A stretch of DNA of 64,000 nucleotides from Roseiarcus sp035606915 (GTDB lineage Bacteria > Pseudomonadota > Alphaproteobacteria > Rhizobiales > Beijerinckiaceae). Of this stretch, positions 42,949 through 51,968 are shown in pieces; the stretch's first letter is position 1, and each line of letters starts with the position of its first letter. Made by a program: the position numbers and the translations under genes. The notes beneath the pieces were generated by a model. The model saw nothing but the letters and a program-made list of their open reading frames with translations, was not told where the DNA came from and searched no databases. Location: assembly GCA_035606915.1 (NCBI GenBank), contig DATNDU010000057.1, positions 23,204 through 87,203 on the forward strand, given 5' to 3'.

Positions 42949-43716
42949 CTAGCGCGAAATGTGCGGGGCCGAAAGCGGCCCGCGCCGCGTCCGCGCTTTA
43001 AGCTCGCGCAGCGCCGCCTCAACCCGCCGCGCCAGCGCCTTGCGATCGGCGGTGGGGTCGTAGGCGATGGCGTCGCCATAGTGGATGTCGCAGGTCAAGC
43101 CGCCGCAGGCGAGCACGCGCCAAAGCGAGGGCAGGAACGCCATGTCGCCGTACCAGGCGACGATCGGCTTTTCGGCCCGCGTGGCGGTGAGGCCGCCGAT
43201 GGCGCGGTAGTCGAGATACACCGGCTGCACATAGGCCTGCGCTCGCCGCGCCGCCTCGAAATGCGAGGAGCGAAAGCGCAGCAGCCGCGTGCCGTCGCTG
43301 GTCGTCGCCTCGGCAAATAGCGTCACTGGGCTGCCCGCCGTCATGCGCCGCGACATTTCCGCATTGACATCAGGGATGCAGCGCTTGCGCGCGCGCTCGA
43401 CATAGACGACGCCCTGGAGATCGACGAGCCAGCGCGTCCAGGCGCTGGCGCCGACCTCGCTCTTGGCCAGGAAGGCCATCGGCTCCGTCGCGCCGAGCGC
43501 CAGCACATCGAGCCAGGAGACGTGATTGGCGACGATGAGCCGCTGCGCTGGCCCCGGCTCGCCATAGCGCCGCAGCCGCACCCGCAGCACCGCGCAAAGC
43601 CAGCGGTGCAGCGCGACGGAGGCCCCGAACCGCCAGCCGCAAGCCGTCAGCGGCGCCGCGACCGCGACAAAGGCCGCCGCCATCAGCAGCCCCGCCGCGA
43701 CCCTGAGCCGCATCAT
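42949..43716 (-). CDS. Lysophospholipid/1-acylglycerol-3-phosphate acyltransferase
   Basis: A 255-residue PlsC-family acyltransferase with an N-terminal membrane helix (VAAGLLMAAAFVAVAAPL). The catalytic HX4D is in NHVSWLDVLALGATEP. The second substrate motif, usually FPEGT, is here FAEATTSDG, a variant common in alphaproteobacterial members. It uses acyl-ACP or acyl-CoA to acylate lysophosphatidate or, in the OlsA-like branch, lyso-ornithine lipid. It lies between rimI and miaB, as in many Rhizobiales. Confidence 0.83.
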   Translation of the reverse strand: MMRLRVAAGLLMAAAFVAVAAPLTACGWRFGASVALHRWLCAVLRVRLRRYGEPGPAQRLIVANHVSWLDVLALGATEPMAFLAKSEVGASAWTRWLVDLQGVVYVERARKRCIPDVNAEMSRRMTAGSPVTLFAEATTSDGTRLLRFRSSHFEAARRAQAYVQPVYLDYRAIGGLTATRAEKPIVAWYGDMAFLPSLWRVLACGGLTCDIHYGDAIAYDPTADRKALARRVEAALRELKARTRRGPLSAPHISR

Positions 43717-43725
43717 CGCCGCCGC

Positions 43726-44208
43726 TCAAGTCAGATCGCGGCGCATGACCAGCGCCGAAACCGTTTTGCCATCGGGTTGCTTGTAATAACCGCGCCGCTC
43801 GCCGACCTTGGCGAAGCCGAAGCGAGCATAAAGCGCCAGCGCCGCCGCGTTGTGCTCGTCGACTTCCAGGAAGATTCGCGCCGCCCCCGCCGCGGCTACT
43901 TCAGCCAGATGCGCGCGCAGGAGATCGCGCCCGACGCCGGCCTTGCGCAGCGCCGGATCGACGGCGATGGCGAGGATCTCCGCCTCGTCCGCCGCCAGCC
44001 GCGACAGCACGAAGCCGCGCAGCTTGCCGCTCGACGGATCGAGCGCCGCCGTGCCAAGCGCGCTCGGGTCGGAAATGAGGTTTTCAAGCTCGCTCTCGCC
44101 CCAGGGATAGGCGAAACCGGCGGCGTGGATACGCGCGCATTCCGCCGCCGCCTCGGCCCGCAACGGGCGCAGCGCCGAGGGTGACGGACGGCCCCAGAGG
44201 AAGATCAT
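43726..44208 (-). CDS. rimI: Ribosomal protein alanine N-acetyltransferase RimI
   Basis: A 160-residue GNAT acetyltransferase acting on the N-terminal alanine of ribosomal protein S18. The acetyl-CoA loop is ALRKAGVGRDLLRAHLAEV (R/QxxGxG/A), followed by FLEVDEHNAAALALYARFGF and GERRGYYKQPDG. ATG 44208 overlaps the tsaB stop by 4 bases; the longer upstream frame is inside tsaB. The rimI-tsaB pairing is widespread. Confidence 0.86.
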   Translation of the reverse strand: MIFLWGRPSPSALRPLRAEAAAECARIHAAGFAYPWGESELENLISDPSALGTAALDPSSGKLRGFVLSRLAADEAEILAIAVDPALRKAGVGRDLLRAHLAEVAAAGAARIFLEVDEHNAAALALYARFGFAKVGERRGYYKQPDGKTVSALVMRRDLT

Positions 44209-44894
44209 GGTTCGACGCGCGCGATCGCATCGTCGCGCCCGGGCGCGGCGTCCGGCGCTTTGACATAGAGCGGCCGCGCCGGCCATTGCGCGGGATCGGC
44301 GGCAAGACCGATGCGGGCGATGGCGACGATGTCGGGATAGGGCGCCGCCGCGCTGGCGTCGACCTCGACGCCGGCGCGCCGCGCCTCCTCCGCCAACAGC
44401 CCCGCCGCGTCGCCGACAATGCGCGCCGGGCTGCCGCCGATCGCTCGCACCGCGTCGCGCAGCGAGACGACGCGTGGCGAGAAGATCTGCTTGGCCTTGG
44501 AATCGATGAGATGGAAATAGACGTGGCTGTGGCCGGCGTCGACAACGGCGGCGATGACGCCGGGCTTGGGATCGTCGAGCATCGGGCCGCAATAGGCGAT
44601 GAGCGTCGAGACGCCGGCGACGGGGACGCCGAGCGTCAACGCCATCGCCCGCGCCATCGCCACGCCGATGCGCAATCCCGTGAACGAGCCCGGCCCGATC
44701 GCGACGACGATCTTGGTCAGCGACGCCGCGCCGCCTTCGGTCGCCTTGAGCACGCGCGCCACCATTGGCGCCAAAGCCTCCGAATGGCCACGGCTCATCG
44801 GTTCGCTCTCGCGCGCGAAGGTATAACGCAGCGCACCGTCGTAAACAGCGGCGGAACACGCCGCGCGCGAAGTGTCGATGGCGAGCACGCGCAT
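44205..44894 (-). CDS. tsaB: tRNA threonylcarbamoyladenosine biosynthesis protein TsaB
   Basis: A 229-residue ASKHA-fold protein needed with TsaD and TsaE for the t6A37 modification. Motifs: VLAIDTSRAACSAAVYDG, SRGHSEALAPMVARVL and VAIGPGSFTGLRIGVAMARA. ATG 44894 is 2 bases after argB. No second metal-binding motif of TsaD is present, separating the two paralogues. Confidence 0.92.
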   Translation of the reverse strand: MRVLAIDTSRAACSAAVYDGALRYTFARESEPMSRGHSEALAPMVARVLKATEGGAASLTKIVVAIGPGSFTGLRIGVAMARAMALTLGVPVAGVSTLIAYCGPMLDDPKPGVIAAVVDAGHSHVYFHLIDSKAKQIFSPRVVSLRDAVRAIGGSPARIVGDAAGLLAEEARRAGVEVDASAAAPYPDIVAIARIGLAADPAQWPARPLYVKAPDAAPGRDDAIARVEP

Positions 44895-44896
44895 GG

Positions 44897-45784
44897 CTAC
44901 CTCGTGATGAGCGTGCCGGCGCCGTGATCGGTGAGCAGTTCGATCAACACGGCGTGCGGGATCTTGCCATCGAGGATGACGACGCCCTCGACGCCGCGCT
45001 CCAGCGCGTTGATGCAGGTCTCGACCTTGGGAATCATGCCGCCGGTGATCGTGCCGTCGGCGATCAGCCCGCGGATGTCGTCGACCTTCAGCTCTTTGAT
45101 GAGGTTCTTGTCCTTGTCGAGCACGCCGGGCACGTCGGTAAGGAAGATGAGGCGCTTGGCGTGCAAAGCCCCCGCGATAGCGCCCGCAAAAGTGTCGGCG
45201 TTGACGTTGTAGGTCTCGCCGTCGGCGGCGGCGGCGACCGGCGCGAGCACCGGAATCAACTCGCGGCCCAGAATGGCGTCGAGCACGGCGACGTCGATCT
45301 TGTCGGGCTCGCCGACGAAGCCGAGATCGACCGGCGGTTCGCCGTCGCCGCCCTCGTGCGGCCGCGTCACCTTGCGCGCGGTGACCATGTTGCCGTCCTT
45401 GCCGCACAGCCCGATGGCGCGCCCGCCCTGGGCGTTGATCGCGCCGACGAGCTGTTTGTTGATGGAGCCCGCCAGCACCATCTCGACGATTTCCACCGTC
45501 GCCTTGTCGGTGATGCGCAGGCCGCCGGAAAAGCGCGATTCGATGCCGAGCTTCTTCAGCATGGCGCCGATCTGCGGGCCGCCGCCGTGCACGACGACGG
45601 GATTGACGCCGGATTGTTCGAGCAGCACCATGTCGCGGGCGAAATCGCGCTCGCCCTCGCCGCCCATGGCGTGGCCGCCATATTTTACGACGATAGTGGA
45701 ATCGTCATAGCGCAGCATATGCGGCAGCGCCTGCATGAGAATTTCGGACTGCTCGTGCGGGCTGACTTCTCGCGGGGCCGACAT
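44897..45784 (-). CDS. argB: N-acetylglutamate kinase
   Basis: A 295-residue amino-acid-kinase enzyme phosphorylating N-acetylglutamate in arginine synthesis. Conserved blocks: TIVVKYGGHAMGG, NPVVVHGGGPQIGAMLKKLG, GGLRITDKATVEIVEMVLAG and FAGAIAGALHAKRLIFLTDV. The N-terminal extension of about 25 residues (EVSPHEQSEILMQALPHMLR) is typical of the arginine-inhibited hexameric type. It begins the minus-strand string that runs to lnt. ATG 45784 preferred to TTG 45787. Confidence 0.95.
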   Translation of the reverse strand: MSAPREVSPHEQSEILMQALPHMLRYDDSTIVVKYGGHAMGGEGERDFARDMVLLEQSGVNPVVVHGGGPQIGAMLKKLGIESRFSGGLRITDKATVEIVEMVLAGSINKQLVGAINAQGGRAIGLCGKDGNMVTARKVTRPHEGGDGEPPVDLGFVGEPDKIDVAVLDAILGRELIPVLAPVAAAADGETYNVNADTFAGAIAGALHAKRLIFLTDVPGVLDKDKNLIKELKVDDIRGLIADGTITGGMIPKVETCINALERGVEGVVILDGKIPHAVLIELLTDHGAGTLITR

Positions 45785-46059
45785 CAACGCTCTCTGGCTC
45801 CAGTGACGTCGCGCCTTCTACCGGCGCCAGCGGCGGCGGGCAATCGCGACGGCTCGCCGAAGCTTGAAATTGCCGGATGCATTGGCGGCGTTGTCGCCAT
45901 CCGTGGTCCCAGCGGGTTCCCGATTTTGGCATGGCGGCGTGCCTTTTAGGCGGGCGCGGCTTGGTCGCAACCGCGACTCTCAAATTGACGCAGGGCCTCG
46001 CGGGCCGCTAACTAGACCCATGGCCGGGCGTAAACGAGCCCAGCAAACGGGAGGTAGGC

Positions 46060-47007
46060 ATGAGTTTCCTCAAGGTCGTGGGCTGGAGCGCGGCGATTTT
46101 CGGATTGGGCGTCGGCACGGCCCTCGCCGGCGACCCCGCGAGCTGCAAAGCGGTGCGTTTTTCTGATGTCGGTTGGACCGACATCACCTCCACCACCGCC
46201 ATCGCCAACGAGATCTTCAAAGGTCTCGGCTACGAGCCAAAGATCACAGTGCTCTCGGTGCCCGTCACCTACACCTCGATGAAGAACAAGGACATCGACG
46301 TGTTTCTCGGCAATTGGCAACCGTCGATGGAGAACGACCGTAAGCCGTATGTCGCCGACAAATCGGTGGTCGTCACCGGCGCCAACCTGCCGGTGGGCGC
46401 CAAATACACCCTCGCCGTGCCGCAATATACCTATGACAAGGGCCTCAAGGACTTTAAAGATATCGTGAAGTTCAAAGATTCCCTCAAGGGCAAGATCTAC
46501 GGCATCGAGCCGGGCAACGACGGCAATAGGCTGGTGCTCAACCTCATCAAGAAGGACGAGGACGGGCTGAAGAACTTCCAGCTCGTCGAGTCCAGCGAGC
46601 AGGGGATGCTCTCCGAGGTGCAGCGGGCCACCAAGCGCAAGCAGGACATCGTGTTTCTCGGCTGGGCGCCACATCCGATGAACGTCAACTTCAAGATCCA
46701 GTACCTGACCGGCGGCGACGATAGCTTCGGGCCGAATTTCGGCGGCGCCGTCGTCTACACCAACGAACGCGCCGGCTGGGCCGAGCAATGCCCGAACGCC
46801 GCCAAGCTCGTTAAGCAGCTCATATTCACCGTCGACATCGAGAATGTGGTGATGAACAAGATCCTCACCGACGGCATGCAAGGGCCGAAGGCGGCCGACA
46901 CTTGGCTGAAGACCAATCCACCGCAACTCGTCAAATGGCTCGACGGCGTGACCACCTTCGACGGCAAGCCCGGCCTGCCGGCGGTGAAGGCGAGCCTCGG
47001 CCTTTAA
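46060..47007 (+). CDS. choX: Choline/betaine ABC transporter substrate-binding protein
   Basis: A 315-residue periplasmic binding protein of the OpuAC/ChoX type. A signal peptide (VVGWSAAIFGLGVGTALA) precedes the mature chain. The ligand-binding aromatic residues likely include the Trp in FSDVGWTDITSTTAIANE, the Trp in VFLGNWQPSMENDRKP and the Trp in VFLGWAPHPMNVNFK. This spacing is the ChoX pattern, supporting choline over glycine betaine, but binding specificity is not proven. An AACGGGAGG ribosome site precedes the ATG. A weak TTGACG-N17 promoter-like element lies upstream near 45985. Confidence 0.9.
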   Translation: MSFLKVVGWSAAIFGLGVGTALAGDPASCKAVRFSDVGWTDITSTTAIANEIFKGLGYEPKITVLSVPVTYTSMKNKDIDVFLGNWQPSMENDRKPYVADKSVVVTGANLPVGAKYTLAVPQYTYDKGLKDFKDIVKFKDSLKGKIYGIEPGNDGNRLVLNLIKKDEDGLKNFQLVESSEQGMLSEVQRATKRKQDIVFLGWAPHPMNVNFKIQYLTGGDDSFGPNFGGAVVYTNERAGWAEQCPNAAKLVKQLIFTVDIENVVMNKILTDGMQGPKAADTWLKTNPPQLVKWLDGVTTFDGKPGLPAVKASLGL

Positions 47008-47178
47008 GCCGCGCCGCGGCGATCGACGCCAGCGCCGGCACGGAACTTGGAACGCCGTGCGCTCAGGGCCGGGCTTGCCCTGCCCTGATGTTGCATTCGC
47101 GTTCAATCTGGCTTGCGGCGGCGGCGAACTCGGCGTGAAATGCGCTGAAGGACCGCGTGCGGTTGAATTGCGTGCGGA

Positions 47179-47199
47179 TGGCCAGGACAAGCCTGGCCA
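47179..47199 (+). other. Stem-loop between choX and choW
   Basis: A perfect 8-bp stem TGGCCAGG / CCTGGCCA with a 5-base loop (ACAAG) sits in the 216-base gap. It has no T-run behind it. Similar hairpins between a binding-protein gene and its permease often stabilise the upstream message or reduce read-through, so choX may be made in excess of choWV. Confidence 0.45.
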
Positions 47200-47223
47200 T
47201 AACGAAGGGCTGAGGAGACCCGC

Positions 47224-48072
47224 TTGGAAAGCTGGTTCACCGTCTGGAAAATCCCGCTCGGCTGGCTCGCCAAGGAGGGCATCACCTGGTTGCAGGATAA
47301 CGCCGGCGGTTTCTTCGATCTGGTGACGACGCTCATCGACTTTATGGTCGACGGCCTCACGCAGATCCTCTCCGGCGTGCCGGTCATTGTCGTCATCGCG
47401 GTTTTCGCGGGGCTCGCCTATTGGCTGCACCGCTCTTGGAAGCTGGCGCTGTTCGTCGTCCTCGCCTTCCTGCTCATCACCAACCTCGGCTATTGGCAGG
47501 CGACGCTGGAGACGATCTCGCTGGTTGGTTTCGCGACGCTGACCAGCGTCGCATTTGGCGTGCCGATCGGCATCGCCTGCGCGCACCGGCCGTGGCTGTA
47601 TTCCCTTGTTCGGCCGCTTCTCGATCTCATGCAGACGCTGCCGACCTTCGTCTATCTGATCCCGACGCTGGTGTTGTTCCACCTCGGCTCCGCGCCGGGC
47701 CTCATCTCGACCGTGATCTTCGCCATCGCCGCGCCGATTCGCCTCACTTATCTCGGCGTCTTCTCCGTCCCTGTGCAATTGCGCGAGGCCGGCGAAGCCT
47801 TCGGGGCGACGAAAAGTCAGCTACTGTGGAAGGTCGAACTGCCTTACGCGGCGCCGACGATCATGGCCGGCGTGACCCAGTGCATCATGCTGAGTCTGTC
47901 GATGGTGGTGATCGCCGCGCTCGTCGGCGCCGCCGGGCTAGGCACGCCGGTGGTGCGCGCGCTCGGCACCGTCAACATCCCGATGGGCATCGAGGCGGGC
48001 TTGGCGATCGTGCTGCTGGCGATCGTGCTCGATCGCGTCTGCCGCGCGCCCGAGCGCAGGAAGGCCGCCTAA
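47224..48072 (+). CDS. choW: Choline/betaine ABC transporter permease
   Basis: A 282-residue permease of the proline/glycine-betaine type (ProW/OpuAB). The TTG start 47224 has TGAGGAG upstream. About six helices, with the coupling EAA-like loop QLREAGEAFGATKSQLLWKVELP, the hallmark of binding-protein-dependent permeases. It is directly followed by the ATPase gene with no gap. Confidence 0.9.
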   Translation: MESWFTVWKIPLGWLAKEGITWLQDNAGGFFDLVTTLIDFMVDGLTQILSGVPVIVVIAVFAGLAYWLHRSWKLALFVVLAFLLITNLGYWQATLETISLVGFATLTSVAFGVPIGIACAHRPWLYSLVRPLLDLMQTLPTFVYLIPTLVLFHLGSAPGLISTVIFAIAAPIRLTYLGVFSVPVQLREAGEAFGATKSQLLWKVELPYAAPTIMAGVTQCIMLSLSMVVIAALVGAAGLGTPVVRALGTVNIPMGIEAGLAIVLLAIVLDRVCRAPERRKAA

Positions 48073-49272
48073 ATGTCCGCTGTCGTCTTCGACCATGTCG
48101 ACATCGTGTTCGGCAACCGTGCGCGCGAGGCGCTGGCGTTGATCGACGCGGGCAAGACCCGCGACGAGATTCTGAAAGAGACCGGCGTCGTGCTCGGCGC
48201 GGCGGGCGTCGAGTTGTCGGTCGAGCCCGGCGAGATCTGTGTGCTGATGGGGCTTTCGGGCTCCGGCAAATCGACGATCTTGCGCGCCGTCAACGGCCTT
48301 AATAAAGTCGCGCGCGGCCGGGTGCTGGTTGAGGACAGCGGCCGTCATGTCGATGTCGCCCATTGCAGCGCGACGGAACTGCGCGCGCTGCGCACGCGCC
48401 GCATCGCCATGGTATTCCAGCAATTCGCGCTGCTGCCGTGGCGCACGGTGCGCGAAAACGTCGCGCTCGGCCTTGAATTGCGCGGCTCCACGAAATCCGA
48501 GATCGCGCGCGTCGTCAACGAGAAGCTGGCGCTCGTCGGGTTGTCGCAATGGGCGGGCAAGTTCGGCCACGAACTCTCCGGCGGCATGCAGCAGCGCGTC
48601 GGCCTCGCCCGCGCCTTCGCCACCGACGCCGACATCTTGTTGATGGATGAGCCGTTCTCGGCGCTCGATCCGCTGATTCGCGACAAGTTGCAGGACGAGT
48701 TGCTGGCGCTTCAGAAGGAGATGAAGAAGACCATCATCTTCGTCAGCCACGATCTCGACGAGGCGATGAAGCTCGGCAACCGCATCGCCATCCTTGAGGG
48801 CGGCCGGGTGGTGCAATGGGGCACGGCCGAGGAAATCCTGCTTCGGCCCGCTAACGATTACGTCGCTGAATTCGTCAAGCACATGAACCCGCTCAATGTG
48901 CTGCGCGGCGGGGCGATGATGACGCCCGCCGCCACCCTGGCGCGCGAAGGCTCGCATGTGTGGCTCGACAAGCGCGGCCGCATCCGCGTCGCGCTCGACG
49001 AGGAGGGCCGGCCGCTCGGCTGCACGCTCGACGGCGCGGCGGGCGCGCTGATCAGCGCCGAACAGGCGACAGGAAACAAGGAGCAGGCTGCCGACATCAT
49101 CGTCGCCCCGGTCGACCTCAAGATGCGAATGGCGATCGAGTTGCGCCGCATGTCCGGCAACCCGATCGTGCTGGTCGATCAACTCGGCCGCATGGCCGGC
49201 CTTTGCGGCGATGACGAGATCTATCGCGCGCTGCTGCGCGCGCGCCAGACCGAAGCGCAGCCGACGGAGTGA
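48073..49272 (+). CDS. choV: Choline/betaine ABC transporter ATPase
   Basis: A 399-residue ATPase. N-terminal extension of about 55 residues (FDHVDIVFGNRAREALALID) is typical of ProV/ChoV. Walker A is LMGLSGSGKSTILRAVNG, signature HELSGGMQQRVGLARAF, Walker B DILLMDEPFSALDP. C-terminal part after about residue 280 resembles a degenerate pair of CBS-like regulatory segments (HVWLDKRGRIRVALDEEG), which in OpuA/ProV senses ionic strength. The stop is convergent with the methyltransferase operon, 176 bases away. Confidence 0.92.
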   Translation: MSAVVFDHVDIVFGNRAREALALIDAGKTRDEILKETGVVLGAAGVELSVEPGEICVLMGLSGSGKSTILRAVNGLNKVARGRVLVEDSGRHVDVAHCSATELRALRTRRIAMVFQQFALLPWRTVRENVALGLELRGSTKSEIARVVNEKLALVGLSQWAGKFGHELSGGMQQRVGLARAFATDADILLMDEPFSALDPLIRDKLQDELLALQKEMKKTIIFVSHDLDEAMKLGNRIAILEGGRVVQWGTAEEILLRPANDYVAEFVKHMNPLNVLRGGAMMTPAATLAREGSHVWLDKRGRIRVALDEEGRPLGCTLDGAAGALISAEQATGNKEQAADIIVAPVDLKMRMAIELRRMSGNPIVLVDQLGRMAGLCGDDEIYRALLRARQTEAQPTE

Positions 49273-49448
49273 TGGTGCGCCGCACGCGGCGTCAGGGCGA
49301 ACATGGCGACGTCATCGCCAACTGAGAGATAGCTGGCCGAGCCGTCTCCTCCGTCCGGTTGAGGCGAAGAGGGCTTCGCTGCTTAGCGCGACGCGTCTGA
49401 GGATGCGGTTTCCGCGCGAAAAGGTCACAAATCGGACCGCAAGTCACG

Positions 49449-51950
49449 TCATCCCCGCAGCGCCGCATTCTCCGGATCATAGGGGCTGTCGCCGACGACG
49501 CGGGCGGAGAAATCCTCGCCGAGCACGCGCACGGTGAGTCCCGTGCCCTGCTTCGCCAGTTCCGGCTTGACCATCGCCAGCGCCAGCGACTTGCCGGTGC
49601 GCCAGCCATAGCCGCCCGACGTCGTGCGACCGACCGCCGCGCCGTCCTTGAACACCGGCTCCGAGCCGCGCGCGTCGAAATCGCGCACGCCTTCGAGTTC
49701 CAGCGTTACCAGCTTGTTGGCGAAGCCCTTGTCGCGTCCTTTGAGCAGGGCTTCCTTGCCGAGGAAATCCTTGTTGATGTCGATGAAGCGCGAAAGCTCC
49801 GACTCCAGCGCGGCGTATTCGATGGAGAGTTCGCGTCCGACCAGCTTGTAAGATTTCTCCAGTCGCAGCGAATCCATGGCGCGGATGCCGAACGGTTTGA
49901 TTCCGAACGCCGCGCCCGCCTCCATCAGGGCATCGAAGATATAGTTCTGCATCTCCATCGGATGATGGATCTCATAACCGAGTTCGCCGATGAAATTGAC
50001 GCGCATGGCGGTGCAGCCGGCGGCGCGGATCGACAGCGGGCGCGCGGTGAGCCAGGGGAAGGCGGCGTTGGAGACGTCGATGTCGGCGACCTTGGCGAGC
50101 ACCTCGCGCGAGCGCGGCCCGGCGAGCACCAGCACGCCATATTGCGTCGTCGCTTTGTCGATGCGCACGGAGCCATCCGCCGGCAGCAGGCGCAGCAGCG
50201 AGTCGTAATCATGCGCCTCCAAACCGCCGGCCGAAATGAGATAAAAACGATCGCGACCGCGGCGCGTCAGCGTGAACTCGGCGCGCACGCCGCCTTGTTT
50301 GGTGAGCAGATAAGTCAGGCTGACGCGGTTGACCGCCTTCGGGATCTTGTTGGTGAAGATGGAGTCGAGCCAACGCTCCGCCCCCGGCCCCGAGACCTCG
50401 AACTTGGCGAACGCCGACATGTCCTGCAAGCCGACATTCTCATGCACGTTGCGGCATTCGGCGCCGACGAAGGCGAAATCGTTGGAGCGGCGGAAGCTCC
50501 ATTTCTCGCGCGGGCGCTCGCCCTTGGGATGGTTGTCGTTGAGCAGCACATCGGGCTTGTTAAGCTCGGCCTCGCTCAGCGCATAATCGAGCGGCGCGAA
50601 GAAGTTTGGCCGCTCCCAACCATAAACGGAGCCGAACACGGCGCCGAGCGCCTTCATGCGATCGTAGCACGGCGTCTGCCTGAGCGGCCGCGTCGCGCCG
50701 CGCTCCTCATTGGGATAATGCACGGTGAAGACCTTGGCGTAGGCCTCCTCGTTCTTCTCGACGAGATAACCCTGTTGGGCGTAAGGCCCGAAGCGGCGAG
50801 GATCGACGCCGAGCATATCGACGGAGGGCTCGCCCTCGACGATCCATTCCGCAAGCTGCCAACCCGCCCCGCCCGCCGCAGTGACACCGAAGGAATGGCC
50901 CTCGTTGAGCCAGAAATTGCGCAGGCCCGGCGCCGGACCGACGATCGGCGAGCCGTCCGGCGTATAGGCGATGGCGCCGTTATAGACCTTCTTGATGCCG
51001 AGTTCGCCGAAAGCCGGCACGCGGGCGATCGCGGTTTCGATGTAAGGCCCGAGGCGTTCCAGATCCTCCTGGAACAGCTCGTATTCGCTGTCCTTCGACG
51101 GCCCCTGCACATAGCAGGCCGGGGCGCCGATCTCATAAGGCCCGAGCAGCAGGCCGCCGGCCTCCTCGCGCATGTACCAGGAACTGTCGGACTCGCGCAG
51201 CACCCCCATCTCCGGTAGGCCCTTGGCGCGCCGGGCCTGGATTTCCGGATGCGCCTCGGTGACGATATACTGGTGCTCGACCGGGATCACCGGCACGTTG
51301 AGCCCGACCATTTGGCCGGTCCGGCGGGCGAAATTGCCAGTCGCCGAAATCACATGCTCGCAGACGATCTCGCCCTTGTCGGTGATGATTTTCCATTCGC
51401 CGCTGGGTAGTCGCTCGATGGCGGTGACCGTGGTGTTGCGGTTGATCTCGGCGCCGCGCTCGCGCGCGCCGCGGGCAAGCGCCTGGGTGAGATCGGCCGG
51501 CTGGATGTAGCCGTCCTGCGGATGCTGGATGGCGCCAAGCAGACCATCGATGTTGCAGAGCGGCCAAATCTCCTTGACCTGATCCGGCGTCAGGAACTTG
51601 ACCTCGATGCCGCCGATGGTCGAGGCGACGCCGGCATAATATTTGTATTCGTCGAGCCGATCTGGCGTGCGCGCGAGTCGGATGTTGGAGACTTGGCGGA
51701 AGCCGACGTCGAGCCCGGTCTCGGCGTTGAGCTTGCCGTAGAGCCCAACCGAATATTTGTGCAACTGCCCGACGGAATAGGACAGATTGAACAGCGGCAG
51801 CAGGCCGGCTGCGTGCCAAGTCGAACCTGAGGTCAACTCCTTGCGCTCGATGAGCACGCTGTCGCTCCAGCCCTTCTTGGCCAGATGATAGAGCGTCGAG
51901 ACGCCAACGACGCCGCCGCCGATGACAACCGCGCGAGCAGTAGAGCGCAT
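49449..51950 (-). CDS. Dimethylglycine/sarcosine-dehydrogenase-like FAD-GcvT fusion protein
   Basis: An 833-residue two-part enzyme. Residues 1-400 are a DAO-type FAD oxidoreductase with dinucleotide loop (AVVIGGGVVGVSTLYHLAKK) and SGSTWHAAGLLPLFN, where the His is the site of covalent flavin attachment in dimethylglycine dehydrogenase. Residues about 430-833 are a GcvT/aminomethyltransferase domain (AKFEVSGPGAERWLDSIFTN; INKDFLGKEALLKGRDKG) that binds folate in homologues. It would oxidatively demethylate an N-methyl amine and hand the one-carbon unit to tetrahydrofolate. Substrate (dimethylglycine, sarcosine or a related amine) is not fixed. 18 bases after the MttB-like gene, same operon. 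Confidence 0.85.
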   Translation of the reverse strand: MRSTARAVVIGGGVVGVSTLYHLAKKGWSDSVLIERKELTSGSTWHAAGLLPLFNLSYSVGQLHKYSVGLYGKLNAETGLDVGFRQVSNIRLARTPDRLDEYKYYAGVASTIGGIEVKFLTPDQVKEIWPLCNIDGLLGAIQHPQDGYIQPADLTQALARGARERGAEINRNTTVTAIERLPSGEWKIITDKGEIVCEHVISATGNFARRTGQMVGLNVPVIPVEHQYIVTEAHPEIQARRAKGLPEMGVLRESDSSWYMREEAGGLLLGPYEIGAPACYVQGPSKDSEYELFQEDLERLGPYIETAIARVPAFGELGIKKVYNGAIAYTPDGSPIVGPAPGLRNFWLNEGHSFGVTAAGGAGWQLAEWIVEGEPSVDMLGVDPRRFGPYAQQGYLVEKNEEAYAKVFTVHYPNEERGATRPLRQTPCYDRMKALGAVFGSVYGWERPNFFAPLDYALSEAELNKPDVLLNDNHPKGERPREKWSFRRSNDFAFVGAECRNVHENVGLQDMSAFAKFEVSGPGAERWLDSIFTNKIPKAVNRVSLTYLLTKQGGVRAEFTLTRRGRDRFYLISAGGLEAHDYDSLLRLLPADGSVRIDKATTQYGVLVLAGPRSREVLAKVADIDVSNAAFPWLTARPLSIRAAGCTAMRVNFIGELGYEIHHPMEMQNYIFDALMEAGAAFGIKPFGIRAMDSLRLEKSYKLVGRELSIEYAALESELSRFIDINKDFLGKEALLKGRDKGFANKLVTLELEGVRDFDARGSEPVFKDGAAVGRTTSGGYGWRTGKSLALAMVKPELAKQGTGLTVRVLGEDFSARVVGDSPYDPENAALRG

Positions 51951-51968
51951 ATCCGCAAACCCCTGATA

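Noticed and set aside
46012..47778. A 588-residue minus-strand frame opposite choX and choW
   Set aside because: It lies entirely across choX and choW, whose motifs and signal peptide are clear.
49273..49448. Small hairpins in the gap between choV and the DMGDH-like gene
   Set aside because: The best (GCGAAG-AGGG-CTTCGC near 49364-49379) is only six base pairs and has no T-run.
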